Source: Pelmatolapia mariae
Taxonomy: Eukaryota > Chordata > Actinopteri > Cichliformes > Cichlidae
NCBI RefSeq assembly: GCF_036321145.2
Contig: NC_086228.1
Coordinates: 30,269,181-30,333,180, forward strand
Reading direction: 5' to 3'
DNA: 64,000 nucleotides
Every line of letters starts with the position of its first letter. Positions within the stretch are counted from its first letter, which is position 1. The position numbers were made by a program, and so were the translations under genes. The notes below the pieces were generated by a model. That model did not search any database. It was not told where the DNA came from and was given only the letters and a program-made list of their open reading frames with translations. Below, one piece after another: positions 35,362 to 46,400 of this stretch.

Positions 35362-38275
35362 ATGGAGACGGAGTCTGACATCGGTGGTACGGATCCAGTG
35401 AGAAAAGAAACCCCGTCGAATTCTGCTGGCACTGAACTCGAAGAAACCGATGTGAACCCCTGGCCGTATTTAAGGGACCATTTCGGCTTCAAGTGCAAGA
35501 AAGGCAACAGCTTTATTATTCAGTGTAAGCTGTGTTTGCCCAGAGAGACCGAGTTAGCAGCTTTTAAAAATTCCACATCAAACCTGCGAAAGCATGTAGA
35601 GGTAAGTTAAATGAAACTTGCACCGTTATGGTAGCAAAAAGGCTGTGCTCAAGTTAATCACATGAACTTAAGACATCTGTGAAGAACACGACTAACGTCG
35701 TTGATTGGTACTAGCAACTTGCTGTTATTGGACACGTTGTTGTCCACGCAACTTAAAGTTTTTTTACTCGATGGGTAAATTGCCAAAAAAAAATGTGTTT
35801 ACTTACGTTTTTCCTGTTTGTTAATAATAATAATTTATTTTAAAAAATAGTTAAATTAGACAGAAGTGGCTACTTTCTTACTTAACCCAATATGTTCACT
35901 AACAGAGCGCTCACTTGCCTTAGATTAGTCAAAGACAGCTGACTTCTGTTACTTGTTAATTAACACTTGCAACCTGCCGTTAACTAGCCTGTTACTGTCC
36001 AATAAAAAAACACGAGGATATCACAGGCATCGCCAGACCAGAGGTCTGTGCCCTGGTAAAATGGTATCATTTACCAGCGGTAGCTATGTAATGCATTGAT
36101 GTCTTATTAGGGACGTATGGGGGAAAATATTTTATGTAAAATTTGGTGTTTAATGAAAACAAAATTGATTTACATGCTGATTTAAAAAATGTTGTTAACC
36201 AAGAAAACATCCATCCAAGCTGAAGGCCTTCAGAGACTTTATAGCAACGTGGAAGCGAGCCCTGGAGCAACCAGAACCCCCAAGAAAGCAAGCAAAAATC
36301 AGTGATGTGATGGCAACTCCAAAACACATTTCTAGCGTTAACTGAACTTCCAAAACAGAGCTACCTAGACCACTTAAATTACACAATTGAAAGCATATGT
36401 GTATTGTTTGTGTATTTATACACAAGCACTCATATATATTCAAATAATTTAAAAAAATGTTCATTTACCTGTTACTACCACACACCAAATCCGGTCATTG
36501 GTACTTCTTGGCTTGTGTAGCCTCTAGGTAACAAAAGCTCAACACTGCCCCCTAGCATCCTGGAGCACTTCTGTTGTGTTTTACGTGTTTTGGAGTTTGT
36601 ACGTGCTTTGTCTCTAGGGGCCACTGTAAATATACTTTTATTTATTCACTCCACATAAAATGTAATAAATAAATCATATAATACAAAAACCAACTAGTCA
36701 CATTTCAACTTTTAACTATTTAAATTTTCAGCTTTTTCCTTTTAAACAAATTTAAAGTGAAACAACACAAAACACTGCAAACCACAACACAATTAAATAT
36801 AAATTAAAATATGAAAACAAAAAGAAGAAGCACATTCTCTGTCATATGGGCCTGCATGAATAAACTTTCTGAATCTTTCTGAATTCTGAAAATAGTTGTG
36901 GATGATTACTATACCTTTCTAATGTGACGTTGTTGTCCCTGGCTCTCTTTCTCTCTCTCTCCCTCCCGCTCTGTTCCTGTGCTACTGCGAGTGTAACTAC
37001 CGCCCCTCCCCCCTCTTCCCAGCGCAAAGCACAAGGCTCGCGTGCGGAGTGAAGCGGGAAAAAGTGCGAGAGAGAGGGTGAGAGAAGGAAAGAAAAAAAC
37101 CATGGCTCGCGTCGTTCACTTCAAAGAGTCGGCTCTAAGAGCCGTTTCGTTCGCAACCGACACATCACTAATTTCCAGACCCACTCTCAGGACCAGAATA
37201 GAGGGAGCTCAGATGAAAAAAACTTTGATGTTGCACCTTGGTAAAGTCAGCCATGTTGCCACCACTACAGATTGTTGGACAGCACACCAGCAACGTTTCA
37301 TAGGAGTCACAGCTCACTGGATAGATGAGGAAACCTTGGAGAGGAGATCTGCTGCCCTTGCTTGTGTTGCGGGTTCAGATATTGAGGATGGGCACAAAAA
37401 CAACACTGGTCCAGAGGAGTTAAGTCAAATGATGATTTTTAATGAACACACGCGTGGGGAGATGAACACTACGCACATGGGGTGGCTCCTTCCTGTGATC
37501 TTCCAGCTAAAAGCTAAACTCAGCAGACTGGAGACCTCCACCAAAATGTGTCTCCCACTCATCAGGGCCATTCAGGATGGTGTCCAAAAGCGCTTTGGTG
37601 GGATGATGGAAGACCCTGAACTGATAGCTGCTGCAATCCTTCTTCCAAAGTTCAAGACCGCCTGGACTGAGAGGCCTGATATCATAGAAGCAGGTCTGAT
37701 TTCATAATTTAATATCATGCCATAATCAGTTGTTTCTGATGAATTTCAATAATTAATTAACTAAGTTAACTATTAATTAAATAGTACAATAACATGCACC
37801 TTTCTACACAAACTGTAGTTTTTGTAATTCATGCACTATAATAAACTCTTGTTGCCTCATTTATCCAAAATTAAATGTCAGAAATATTTAATGTGTTGTG
37901 TATTTGTCATTCAACAGGTCTGATCTATGTGAGACAACACCTTGACCAGATGGCAGAGGCTGGGGTGGAGCAAGTCAAGCAACATTCATCAGATGAAGAA
38001 GACTTCTTCTTTTCAGTGAAGTCCAAAGGCCACGAGGTATAGGGGAGCTGGATGGGTACCTTGCCTGTGTCTCGGACAAGATGGATCTGCTGAATTCATT
38101 TCCACACATCAAAAAACTTTCTCTCAAACTTAGCACTGGCCTGCCTGCCTCAGCTGCCTGCGAGCGTCTCTTTAGCTGTGCTTGACTACTGTTCACTGCA
38201 AAGCGAGCAAGGATGAGCTTTACTAACTTTGAAAATCAACTGCTCCTCAAAGTTAACAGGAAGTTCAGAGAGTAA
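35362..38275 (+). pseudogene. hAT transposase, multi-exon pseudogene
   Basis: Exon 1 (35362-35601) encodes WPYLRDHFGFKCKKG, CKLC and LRKHVE, a BED-type zinc finger, and ends at a good donor (GAG|GTAAGT). Exon 2 (about 36204-36345) gives KHPSKLKAFRDFIATWKRAL in a frame needing a shift and runs to a stop. Exon 3 (about 37172-37693) has SRPTLRTRIEGAQMKKTLML, the first catalytic Asp in TTDCWT (37270-37272) and GVTAHWIDEETLERRSAALAC. The text then skips the middle of the DDE region and resumes at LSRLETSTKMCLPLIRAIQD. A 224-nt intron (37694-37917) precedes the last exon, with the C-terminal dimerisation domain (SAACERLFSCA, TAKRARMSF, ENQLLLKVNRKFRE). A stop/frameshift at 38040-38042 and a TGA at 38183-38185 kill it. 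This is a transposon gene, not a domesticated one. Confidence 0.85.
36500..37171. mobile_element. Foreign transposon terminus nested in the hAT gene
   Basis: The block ends with AAAGAGTCGGCTCTAAGAGC, then CGTTTCGTTCGCAACC and GACACATCACTA at 37171. The CGGCTCTAAGAGCCG palindrome and CATCACTA end resemble termini of a teleost hAT family. Directly after it hAT transposase coding resumes. The other end was not identified, so the left limit is a guess. The first about 40 codons of the 37042-37707 frame come from this block, not from the transposase. Confidence 0.45.
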
Positions 38276-38429
38276 CACTCTAGGATGGACACAAAGGAAC
38301 TTTGATCTAGAGGTATAGTAGGGCAGGGCCAAGTTTAAAAAATTAAAAAACATTTTTAAAGCAGCTGCCGTTCAGTTCAGTACTCGTTCGCTACATTCAC
38401 TCAAGCACTGTTTCTATGCTCTGAAGTGC

Positions 38430-38579
38430 TTTCTAACTATCACTCACACTCCGATGGATGCAGTGCAACTTAATATCTTGCCCAAGGACATTTGGCATGC
38501 AGACTGGAGGAGCCAGGGATCAAACCACCAACCTTTCGATCAGTAGATGACCTGCTCTACCTCCTGAGCTACAGCCACC
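38430..38579 (-). repeat. tRNA-derived SINE, reverse
   Basis: The reverse complement from 38579 gives GGTGGCTGTAGCTCAGGAGG (box A) and GGTTTGATCCC (box B, about 38518-38530), then GCATGCCAAATGTCCTTGGG. It is the same family as 22276-22560 and is better preserved in the head. Confidence 0.8.
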
Positions 38580-38722
38580 CCTCCAGCTTGGATCGAGGGC
38601 TGACTTTCTACAGGGCTTTGGAGTTGACGTCATGCCGCAATGTATTGTGGGAGCGCGGCGCCATTTTCCGGGTCCACAAATCAAAACAAACACACTGTGT
38701 TGGAACGACGACTACAAGAAAG

Positions 38723-40104
38723 ATGCTTAAAAGCAGCTCAAAAGAGAATGGACTGTATAGAGACCGATTGCATCCAGAAGCGAAGCAGCGGTACTTGAAA
38801 AAAATAGCGTGCATTGGAAATGTGGACCCGTATGAAATACGGCCGTGGAGTAGAAACCCTGAAGACCAACCGCTATTGACGTAGCCTGATATATTTTCGT
38901 ACCTTGTCTGTGGAGTCAGCGCGTACAAGTCGTCATTCAAACAAAGGTAAGTCAGCTTGAGTACTGCGAGTGAAATGCGTTTGATTTCCCTGCAAACATT
39001 CAGATTAGTGCAGTATAAATTCATTCATGAGGGGAAATTACAGTGAGAACATGTGGAGGCTGTTAGAGGGATAATATAGTGAGTTCAGTGCATTGATGTG
39101 ACATTGTCCTGGAGGATTTAGTTATTCTTTATGGTTAAAGAAATTGCAATGATTTATTCATATTTATTATAAATATACCTAATTATACATCTTGCTTCCG
39201 TGTTTATGTCCTGTGTCACTAAAAATACATTCTGTTTTGGTTTTATACATTGATTAATGACCTGCAGAATCTCTTTATCATATTAGGTGATTCATAATTG
39301 TCACTTTATCTTTTCTCCATCTTGAAAGTGATTACATCCTTGCATTACATACTTTAGGTTCATTTTCTGCAGGCAGGTTTCTGAAAGAGAACAGGTAGAT
39401 TTAGAATATAACATGCAGCGTTCTATAGATGGATACATAAAAAAAAAATTACATGTATGTGCTAACTTTCTAAACACTTTGTTGCATTTATGATAAAGTA
39501 GATTAAACACATTTGTGTCGGCCTTGGCTCTTAGTTCTTGTCTTTAAATGAACTTTGTCTGTGTGTGTTTCAGGTACTGCACTCTCAAAGACTGAATGAA
39601 CCAGCATTGCAGCCGTGGGTCACTGTGAGCATCACAGGGAAGGTTGAAGCCGCCCACTGCACCTGTATGGCCGGAGTCGCTGCTCTTCTGTTTAAAGTAG
39701 AAGCAACAGTGCAGATCCGTGGCACAAGGACTGTTACAGATATACCTGCATACTGGGTTTTGCCTGGTACTATGACCAAGATATAGCCAGAGGTTGGCCA
39801 TAAGATAGACTTCTCCTCTTCAGCCACCCAAAAAAAGGCTCTCAATTAAAACATAAACAAACCATCCGCAGTGACAGGTAAAAGGAGCCGTCCTCGGAAA
39901 AGAAAAATTCCACCTGCTACTGTGGAGGAGTTGTCACCGCTAGTGGATACTTTGCTGGAACACAGTAAAGCTGTGGGTTGTGGGAATGACCCATAATGTT
40001 TTATACAGGGGTCTAGATTTATGCCTGTAGTGCACTGCCATGTAAATAATTAGCATTTACTGAATATGTACTGACTGAGTACCACTGTTCAAAAGTTGAA
40101 TAAA
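38723..40104 (+). pseudogene. SWIM-type zinc-finger protein of the transposon, broken
   Basis: It starts at 38723 (MLKSSSKENGLYRDRLHPEA, then KQRYLKKIACIGNVDPYEI). A TAG follows at about 38882, then PDIFSYLVCGVSAY. A donor AAAG|GTAAGT (38946/38947) and acceptor TTTCAG|GTACTG (39573/39574) bound a 627-nt intron; in the shifted frame it joins VVIQTK to VLHSQRLNEPALQPWV. The SWIM motif begins HCTCMAG (Cys codons 39658 and 39664), but the expected CxH that should follow is missing: MAG runs straight into VAALLFKVEA. After a stop, fragments RSRPRKRKIPPATVEELSP continue to about 39990. AATAAA lies at 40099-40104. No YqaJ nuclease domain follows, so the gene is truncated. SWIM domains bind DNA or protein. 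Confidence 0.7.
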
Positions 40105-40684
40105 GAAACAAACAACTTTTTTTTATTAAAACCACTTTATAGAACATCACATCAGTTACAATGTAGAATCCATCTCATTTATAGTTTACAAATGACAAAA
40201 TGTTTACACAAAATCATGACAGTGTTTACATGATATCACCCACTACTAACATTACTTTATTTACTGTATCTTTTGAAAAATACCACTATTTATACAGCAG
40301 AAGACTTAAGAATATTTAACAGGAGCAAGTTTCATTTTTCCCTGGTTTTACTACCACACTGTTCACCAAACGCAGCAAACCTTCACCATCTTATCCAGAA
40401 GGGTCACCTCTTCACCCTCACATGGAAGAAGTAATCTGATTTCCATGGTGGTTTGTTTGAAGCAGGTCCCTTGTGTAGCGCTGGAACCCAGTCACCATGT
40501 ATTTCATCCATTTCATAGGCTGGTTTGCTGCAATAATGCCAAATAATTAGCAACTATAAATAGAAGGTAGTTCTGCAAAATCACTCATTAGGATGTTTGT
40601 TCTAATTGGCTATGACCTCAGAGTGCATCGAAAATACAACTAATAGGCTATAAAGAGTGATATGAACATATTTAGAACATAGCG

Positions 40685-40914
40685 GAATGAAACTGTCTGG
40701 AGCACCAACAGATATTTGGAGATGGAAGAGAACTGGATATCAGCTCGTCTCACAGCTGCTATCCAAGCCTTCGTTTGGTAACATCCGATACATAAGCTCC
40801 CTCATGTTGCTTCCAGGTTGGGAAAGAATGAAAAGATAAACCCTTTTCAAGCTTATTCCAGTGCCAGTTGTGCGATCGAACATTGCAGCCGACCACACAG
40901 CAAATACGAACCAT
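40685..40914 (-). pseudogene. THAP zinc-finger gene remnant of the transposon
   Basis: From ATG at 40914-40912 the minus strand reads MVRICCVVGCNVRSHNWHWN, then LEKGLSFHSFPTWKQHEG, the start of a C2CH THAP domain with CxxxC and the FHxFP motif. One shift later it reads RLGWIAAVRRADIQFS with the conserved Trp, and after another shift WCSRQFHS, where the CxxH pair should be (His replaced by Gln). Two frameshifts and the lost His mean it is dead. THAP domains recognise transposon termini. The start lies inside the inverted-repeat region, as in many THAP transposons. No DDE domain follows downstream. Confidence 0.7.
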
Positions 40915-41079
40915 GGCTGTTGTGTGTGCCTTCGCTCCTTTTTCGCTTGCGCTTTGTTTGGACCCGGAAAATGGCGCACCAGACTAAAATCCTTTCCATG
41001 CCCACCCCCGTGACATCACGCTCCAAAGCCCTATAGATTGCAGCAATTAGTTGACCCAGAATCAGGTGATTTACAAGTT

Positions 41080-41370
41080 ATTTAGCACCAGGTTCTCCAC
41101 AAACATGTCGGATGAACTGACACATACTGTCCTAGAGGTGTTCTATCAGATTTAGATCAGGAGCACATGCAGTACCAGTCAGTGGTAACTAATCTATCAT
41201 CTTCAAGGATCTCCATGCATACTCTCCAAACATTATCATGCAGCAGGAGGACCCACTGCATCAGCGTGGACAGTGGGTCTAAAGTTAAAACTATTGAAAA
41301 ATAAAATCTGAAAAAATTATGAGGACTCAACCCACCAAACAGGAAGGGCTTTACAGGTGGTCTCATTGTT
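41080..41370 (-). pseudogene. Tc1-like transposase relic
   Basis: On the minus strand MQWVLLLHDN (about 41265-41235) matches the FLLxHDNARPH block with the second catalytic Asp. Further on, shifted frames give APDLNLIEHL (about 41160-41130), the block with the catalytic Glu. The ARPH part is gone and frames are broken. Antisense text fits the same Tc1 family as 62290-62640. Confidence 0.6.
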
Positions 41371-42529
41371 GTCCCTCAAGTGAACCTGACAATTTCATTA
41401 ACAACCTCCTCTGCTGCTCAACTAACTAGATCAATATCATGGCTGAGTTGATGCAAGACTCTGATTTAAAATGTTTTCCATTAATTATTTTGCACAACCA
41501 GTAGTCCAGCCATACAATTTACTGTTGCATCACACTTTTTTGGCTTGAAAAAAAAAAAAGCACAAAATGTCTGTACATGGCTGTGAAAGCCATTAACATG
41601 CATGGATTGTTTTTGAAAAATGTATTTAGAAAGTTCTCATATCAACTGTAATTTTGAAGAGTTTAAAAGAATTCTGATATTTCTAATGTTGTGAATAATA
41701 CATCACAATTATAAAAGGAATAATTAGCTACAGATACATGTTCTGCATGAAGACTGATAGATCAAGAGGTACAGAACAGGTATAATAGAGTCCTACGGCC
41801 TGCGTGGTTGCTTTTCTGTGATATAGTGGATGGGCCTGTCAGCTTGACAGACAGTTTATGGTGCTGTGATTGGATGGGTGCAGAGAGGAAGAAAGGTGGG
41901 AAGGAAAGGAGGCACAGAATGAACGTGATGGATGCTGCCATTCTCTGGGTTATAAGCAATGAGTGAGCTCCACATATCTATCACCCGAAGAAAGGAAAGA
42001 GGGAGAGGCAGGAAAATCAGTCCACTAGTGCAGGCAGTATTCCAGGCTGATCCTTTTCCACCATATAGACTAGAAGCTACGGGCCAAATCTAGGGAACCT
42101 TATTTTTCCAGTGGCCCTTTTGAAAGATGACGTGGTTAGAGGCCCTGTCATGCACCGTCCCTGAGCCAGTCACAGATGTGGAAATCGTGTGGAACAAACA
42201 CATCCACATGTTTGCTGTAGCAGTGCTGTTTTGATTGATTTATGTCAGAACACGCTGACAGTATCACAGCTTCAGTTGGAACCGTGATGAGACAAACTGG
42301 AAATGTGTGACAGGAACAGCTGCTTGTTGTTAATTTGTCCACTTATGGTTTTCAACTGTCTGTGGTGTAATCTCATGGTTGGACATTTGTTCTTTTGTCA
42401 AACTCACCTAATCAACATTACTAGATGTTTCTTGTTATGACATGTTATTTACAAAAGATTAAGTCACTAGTGTGAAACCAGGTACTTTGGTAAATGTGTG
42501 TTTTTACTAGTTTTACTAGTTCTAATCCT
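41371..42529. other. Unassigned DNA
   Basis: No gene or repeat recognised. Confidence 0.35.
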
Positions 42530-43059
42530 GTCCACCCTGTCGGACTCTCACTGAAAATCTTGGCATCTTCAGCACTGCCTCCTCCAGCTCCTTCTCCTGT
42601 CCTTAGTTTAGTGCCAGTTTTTCCAAACCATACATCATAGCAGGTCTCAGTACCACCTTTAAACCTTCCCTTTCACTCTTGCTGCTATGCTTCTGTCACA
42701 AATCACTCGTGACGCTCGTCTCCACCCACTCTGCCTGCATGCTGTTCCTCGTCTCTCTTATGCGCTGAATGTTGTTTGTGTGGTTGACCTCAGGTGTTTA
42801 AACTCCTCTGACTTTATTCCATCAACTCTGTGGATGTTCCACTTTCTACCCCACCTCCCTCTCATTCACACACATAATATCTTCTATATCTACTTTCACT
42901 ATAGATCATAGTGTCGTCTGCAAATATCATTCTCCATGGAAACTCTTTGCCTGACCCCCTCTGCCAGCCTGCCCATCACCTTAGCAAACAAGAAAGTAAT
43001 CAGGGCACACGCAATGCATATTCCCTTTGTTATCAAAAAACTGGTATCTGGACTCATCT

Positions 43060-43445
43060 CGTCAGGGTCTGGCAGTCCTCGCTGTTCGACCTGCCCGTGT
43101 GTCTGTTTATTCTGCTTTGTTGTTATGTGTGTTGTCTTGGCTCCTCTGCTGGTCCCCTGTTTCCCCGTTTATGTGTATATGTGTTTACAAGTGCCGGTGT
43201 TCTGGGAATCCATCCTACCTCACAAACCATCCTACTGGGGCATGCGCACAACACTAATTTACTTCATTTTTTCAACCCATTGTGAATATTTCTTATGGTT
43301 AGGGTTAGGGTTAGGGTTATCACCACAGACGCCACACTGCGTAGATTATCACTTTGTTGTTTACTGTTTTTGCACTGTAAATAAACTCACTGTCTCTTTT
43401 TGGAAAGTCCTGCATTTGGGTCCAGTTTTTGCCCTGAACTTGACA
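43060..43445 (+). mobile_element. Solo LTR with 5-bp target duplication
   Basis: It spans CGTCAGGGTCTGG (TG start mutated to CG) to GAACTTGACA, 386 bp, flanked by CATCT at 43055-43059 and 43446-43450. It carries a TGTAAATAAAC polyadenylation-like box near 43376. No internal retrotransposon sequence remains, so it arose by LTR-LTR recombination. It sits within the RTE relic. A 175-codon frame across it (42936-43463) is incidental. Confidence 0.85.
43297..43319 (+). repeat. Short interstitial telomere-like tract
   Basis: Three consecutive TTAGGG units (43299-43316) flanked by partial units, inside the solo LTR. Confidence 0.95.
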
Positions 43446-43645
43446 CATCTTCATCATTCCTAAGGCATCCTCTCATGATCCAAAACTGTGTTAAACTGTG
43501 TGGTCAAAAGGTCCACTGCCTTCTCTCGCCTAGATATCTTGAGACCTCCACATTTATGGTTGACTAAATTTCATTTTGCTCATTACCATCCTCACAGCAG
43601 CCCTCTTGTCCTTCTTCTAATCCTCTAGACTTTCTGATTCACTAA

Positions 43646-44357
43646 GGCTACGTTCACTCTGCAGGTCTTAATGCTCAATTCCGATTTTTGGATCAAATCC
43701 GATTTTTTTTTGTCTGCTTGTTCACACTACAAATAAAATGCGACAGCAAACGCGCTCTAGTGTGAACCCTCAAAGCGGCCCGCATGCGCAAAAGAAGACG
43801 TCACACACAACGCGCTCTGTTTAGACCCAGAGCAAACAGTATTGTTTGACTGCTTCGGACTTTACGTTTCCCAATTTTGCTTTAAGTTATAAAGTTATTT
43901 TGTTATTTACATATGGCCTAATAATGATCCTTATTGCTGTTTTAGAGGAGCGGTGCTTCAAAGGATAGTTGCAGATTTCTGTCAGAATCTGCAGATTATA
44001 CAGTACAAATAAAATGTTCACGTTTCTCCAACGTTGTCTTCCCAACAGTTTCACTGACATCTACACTGGATGGCCAGAAAGCGTTCACGATGTCTTCTCC
44101 GGTGCTGATAATTGGCGTCTGTCTTGTGTCAGTGACGTAAAAGACGGATTTAATGCGACATGACCGTTCAAACAGCAGTCGCTTTCTAAAACATCAGATA
44201 TGTATCGGATTCAGTACCACATACGAAAGTGACCCAGGTCGGATTTGAAAATATCGGATTTGTGCCGTTCACACTGTCATACCATGATCGGATATGGGTC
44301 GCAGAGGGTCAGAAAAGTCGGATTTGATGCGCTTTCGCCTGCAGTGTGAACGTAGCC
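43646..44357. mobile_element. 712-bp TIR element, TAA duplication (PIF/Harbinger-like MITE)
   Basis: The ends GGCTACGTTCACTCTGCAGG (43646) and CCTGCAGTGTGAACGTAGCC (to 44357) are inverted repeats with one mismatch. TAA flanks both sides (43643-43645 and 44358-44360), fitting a 3-bp duplication typical of PIF/Harbinger elements. Internal ATCGGATTT motifs recur near the right end and the left end has ATCCGATTTT. No transposase domain is encoded. Confidence 0.85.
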
Positions 44358-44640
44358 TAAGTGTCCTCCATTCTTCTTCCCTTCCTTGATTTTCTACATT
44401 CATTAGCTGCTCAAAATACTCCTGTCTTCTCAAGACACCTTTCACCTGTCCACACATTTCCATTCATAGTTGCCCTGCATACAGAATACACACCCATACG
44501 CAGTCACTGCTGCTGGCTCTGTTATTTATGCCTACATGACTTTCACTAAACAGCAGCTGCGTACTGACGTCCTCCCATGGCTTTCTAGTCAGTCACTCTG
44601 TCCCTTTGAATGTTTGTTTTCTTCTATTTAAACAGAATTT

Positions 44641-45739
44641 CCTGAGCAGGCTTAAGTCATTGAGCTGATTAAGTGAGGAGTCGGGAAAATAAACTACAAG
44701 CATAAAAACTGCAATTTTCACTATAAAAGGATGCACATAATAAAAATTTAAACTTGGACCAAACAAAACATTCAAGCAACAACCTGAAATTAAACAATTT
44801 TTCTTTCCACCAAATGACACATAACTACAGGGGATTTATGAACTGTAAAATGAATTTAGAGCCAAGAGCTTAATGTCACAGCTCAATGGCACATTAAATC
44901 ATCAGCAACAATTTTCTGACCAAAGACTTTCTTTGAGGATTTTCCAGCCCCAACAGTCAGTCCATACAAGTCAGCCTGAAATATAATCAAATTGTGCAAT
45001 TCTATGTCTAATGTATACTGATATTAAAGTAGTTTTAATTTTAATATGTAGATCTTTTTGTGTGTTCATTATACAATCGTAGAAACTTACTGGAAAGTAT
45101 TCCTTTCCATCTTCCAGAATGATGCAGGTTGTAGCTGATTCTGCTCACAGCTCCTCATTCATGGTGGATTAGGTTGGAAAAAGCTCCATCATATAAGCTT
45201 AGAAGAATATAATGCTCAAGTCTCTAGGCGAAGGACTCTGTGTGTCTGTTTGTGTGCGCGTATTTCACAGAGGTATTGTGCACATGCTACACTGTGGAAT
45301 CCTGACACTAATGCCAGTGAGTTTCACATTAGAAAAGAAGATGGGGACAGATAGAACTGAAAAAGGTAGAAAAAGACGGACATAAATTTACTGGGGCAAT
45401 ATGAGACAATGACTGCAAGTAGGGACGTAACAGAGAGCCATTGTTCTCAGCACTGAGAAATTCTATTGTTTAGTCTTTATTGCACATTTTAATTAAACCA
45501 CTCTTTCCCTTTTAGTTGAAAACATTTCTAGGGTAGTGTAATAAATACCTGTACAACTGTTATATATGTATGTCTATATATGTTTGTACATGTGTATATA
45601 TATAATAACAGAAATTGTTGGTTCAGCAAGAGTACCAACAGGGAATAGAAAAAGAGACCATGTGTTTTGCATATTTCTCATACTGGCTCCCAGTTAAATG
45701 CAGAATTTAATTTAAAATTCATCACATATATATTTTTTG
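44641..45739. other. Unassigned DNA with a degenerate TA/TG patch
   Basis: No gene supported. A TATATATG/TATATA-rich patch lies at about 45560-45606. Confidence 0.35.
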
Positions 45740-46400
45740 AATATTCAGACCTTAGATCTCAGAAACCTCATAGTACCTTCGTGAAGACCGTACCTTCTTC
45801 TCATCTGAGGAACTTCTTCAGTTTGAAGACCAAAGGGAGGAGAGTCCCAGGTGTTTAAGCCCTAGTGGGAGCTGTCCCTTAAGAAGGCCATTGACCCACT
45901 ATTGATCATGTGCCTCATCACATGAGCCAAGGTTGTGAAAAAAGGTGTGGGTCATTATCAGCAGAGGTTTCAGGTGAAACCATTGTGAGGCCTCACCCTA
46001 TCATGTGACCTATTGAGATCAACTGGCAAAAGACATGAGTCAGCACTAACGTACCTGGGACGCAATCTCAAAACTGGTCTGTAGGTGGCAGACAGTTGGT
46101 GTTGTAAGCCCCGCCCTCTGTTCAAGGACGTCCGTTTACAATAGACATATGTGGCTTCTTTCACTCCTCTTCTAAACCTTCTGTCTTCTCTGTCCAAAAT
46201 GTGAACATTGGCATCCTCGACATAGTGACTTTTAAATGCAGATGTACAGCTGAGTCTTGTCTTGTAGAGGTGGCTCTTCTATGTTGGGCCATGCATTTAT
46301 GTAGTTGCTGTTTGGTTTCTCCAGTGTAGAGGTCAGAGCACTCCTCACTGCACTGCACATACTACTCTGTTTAGTTTGTGTTTGGTCTTGTGTTTGAGTT

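Larger units (their letters stand above)
35112..38275 (+). mobile_element. hAT transposon, autonomous-type, decayed
   Basis: The left terminus CAAAGGTGGAAAGTAACG (35112) with GTAATTGAGTAG-like subterminal text is followed by a multi-exon transposase (separate entry). No matching right terminus is seen by 38600, where a SINE begins, so the 3' end is lost. Between exons 2 and 3 lies foreign transposon sequence whose end is visible at 37171. Confidence 0.75.
38611..41033. mobile_element. Two-gene DNA transposon (SWIM + THAP), ISL2EU-like, decayed
   Basis: The ends are imperfect inverted repeats. The left starts CAGGGCTTTGGAG then GACGTCA; the reverse complement of the right starts TAGGGCTTTGGAG then GATGTCA. 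Both contain GCGCCATTTTCCGGGTCC further in (38660-38677 and, reversed, 40957-40974). Flanking TA dinucleotides (38609-38610, 41034-41035) fit a TA target duplication. Inside are two convergent gene remnants: a SWIM-type protein on the plus strand and a THAP zinc finger on the minus strand. ISL2EU elements (a Harbinger-related group) are known to carry a THAP/DDE transposase plus a YqaJ-type second protein and a TA duplication; assignment to that group is inference, because the DDE and YqaJ domains are both missing here. Confidence 0.7.
42530..44640 (-). pseudogene. RTE-type LINE relic, split by two insertions
   Basis: The reverse complement of 43010-42530 shows PWRMIFADDTMIYSES, the RT catalytic FADD motif, followed by decayed downstream blocks (GRFKGGTETCYDVWFGK). 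Further pieces of the same ORF lie at 43451-43642 and 44358-44640, recognisable mainly by nucleotide similarity to the antisense of teleost RTE elements (for example GTGTGGTCAAAAGGTCCACT). A solo LTR (43060-43445) and a TIR element (43646-44357) interrupt it. Stops are frequent. The endonuclease part was not clearly seen. Confidence 0.65.

Noticed and set aside
35362..36345. Clean exon 1 to exon 2 splice in the hAT gene
   Set aside because: The best acceptor puts exon 2 one base out of phase with exon 1, so either the acceptor is wrong or an indel is present; I did not claim an intact join.
37042..37707. Domesticated hAT-derived host gene
   Set aside because: The frame is a chimera of two transposons, lacks the middle of the catalytic region, and the downstream exon carries a frameshift and a stop.
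42936..43463. 175-codon plus-strand frame
   Set aside because: It spans an RTE fragment in antisense and a solo LTR, so it is accidental.
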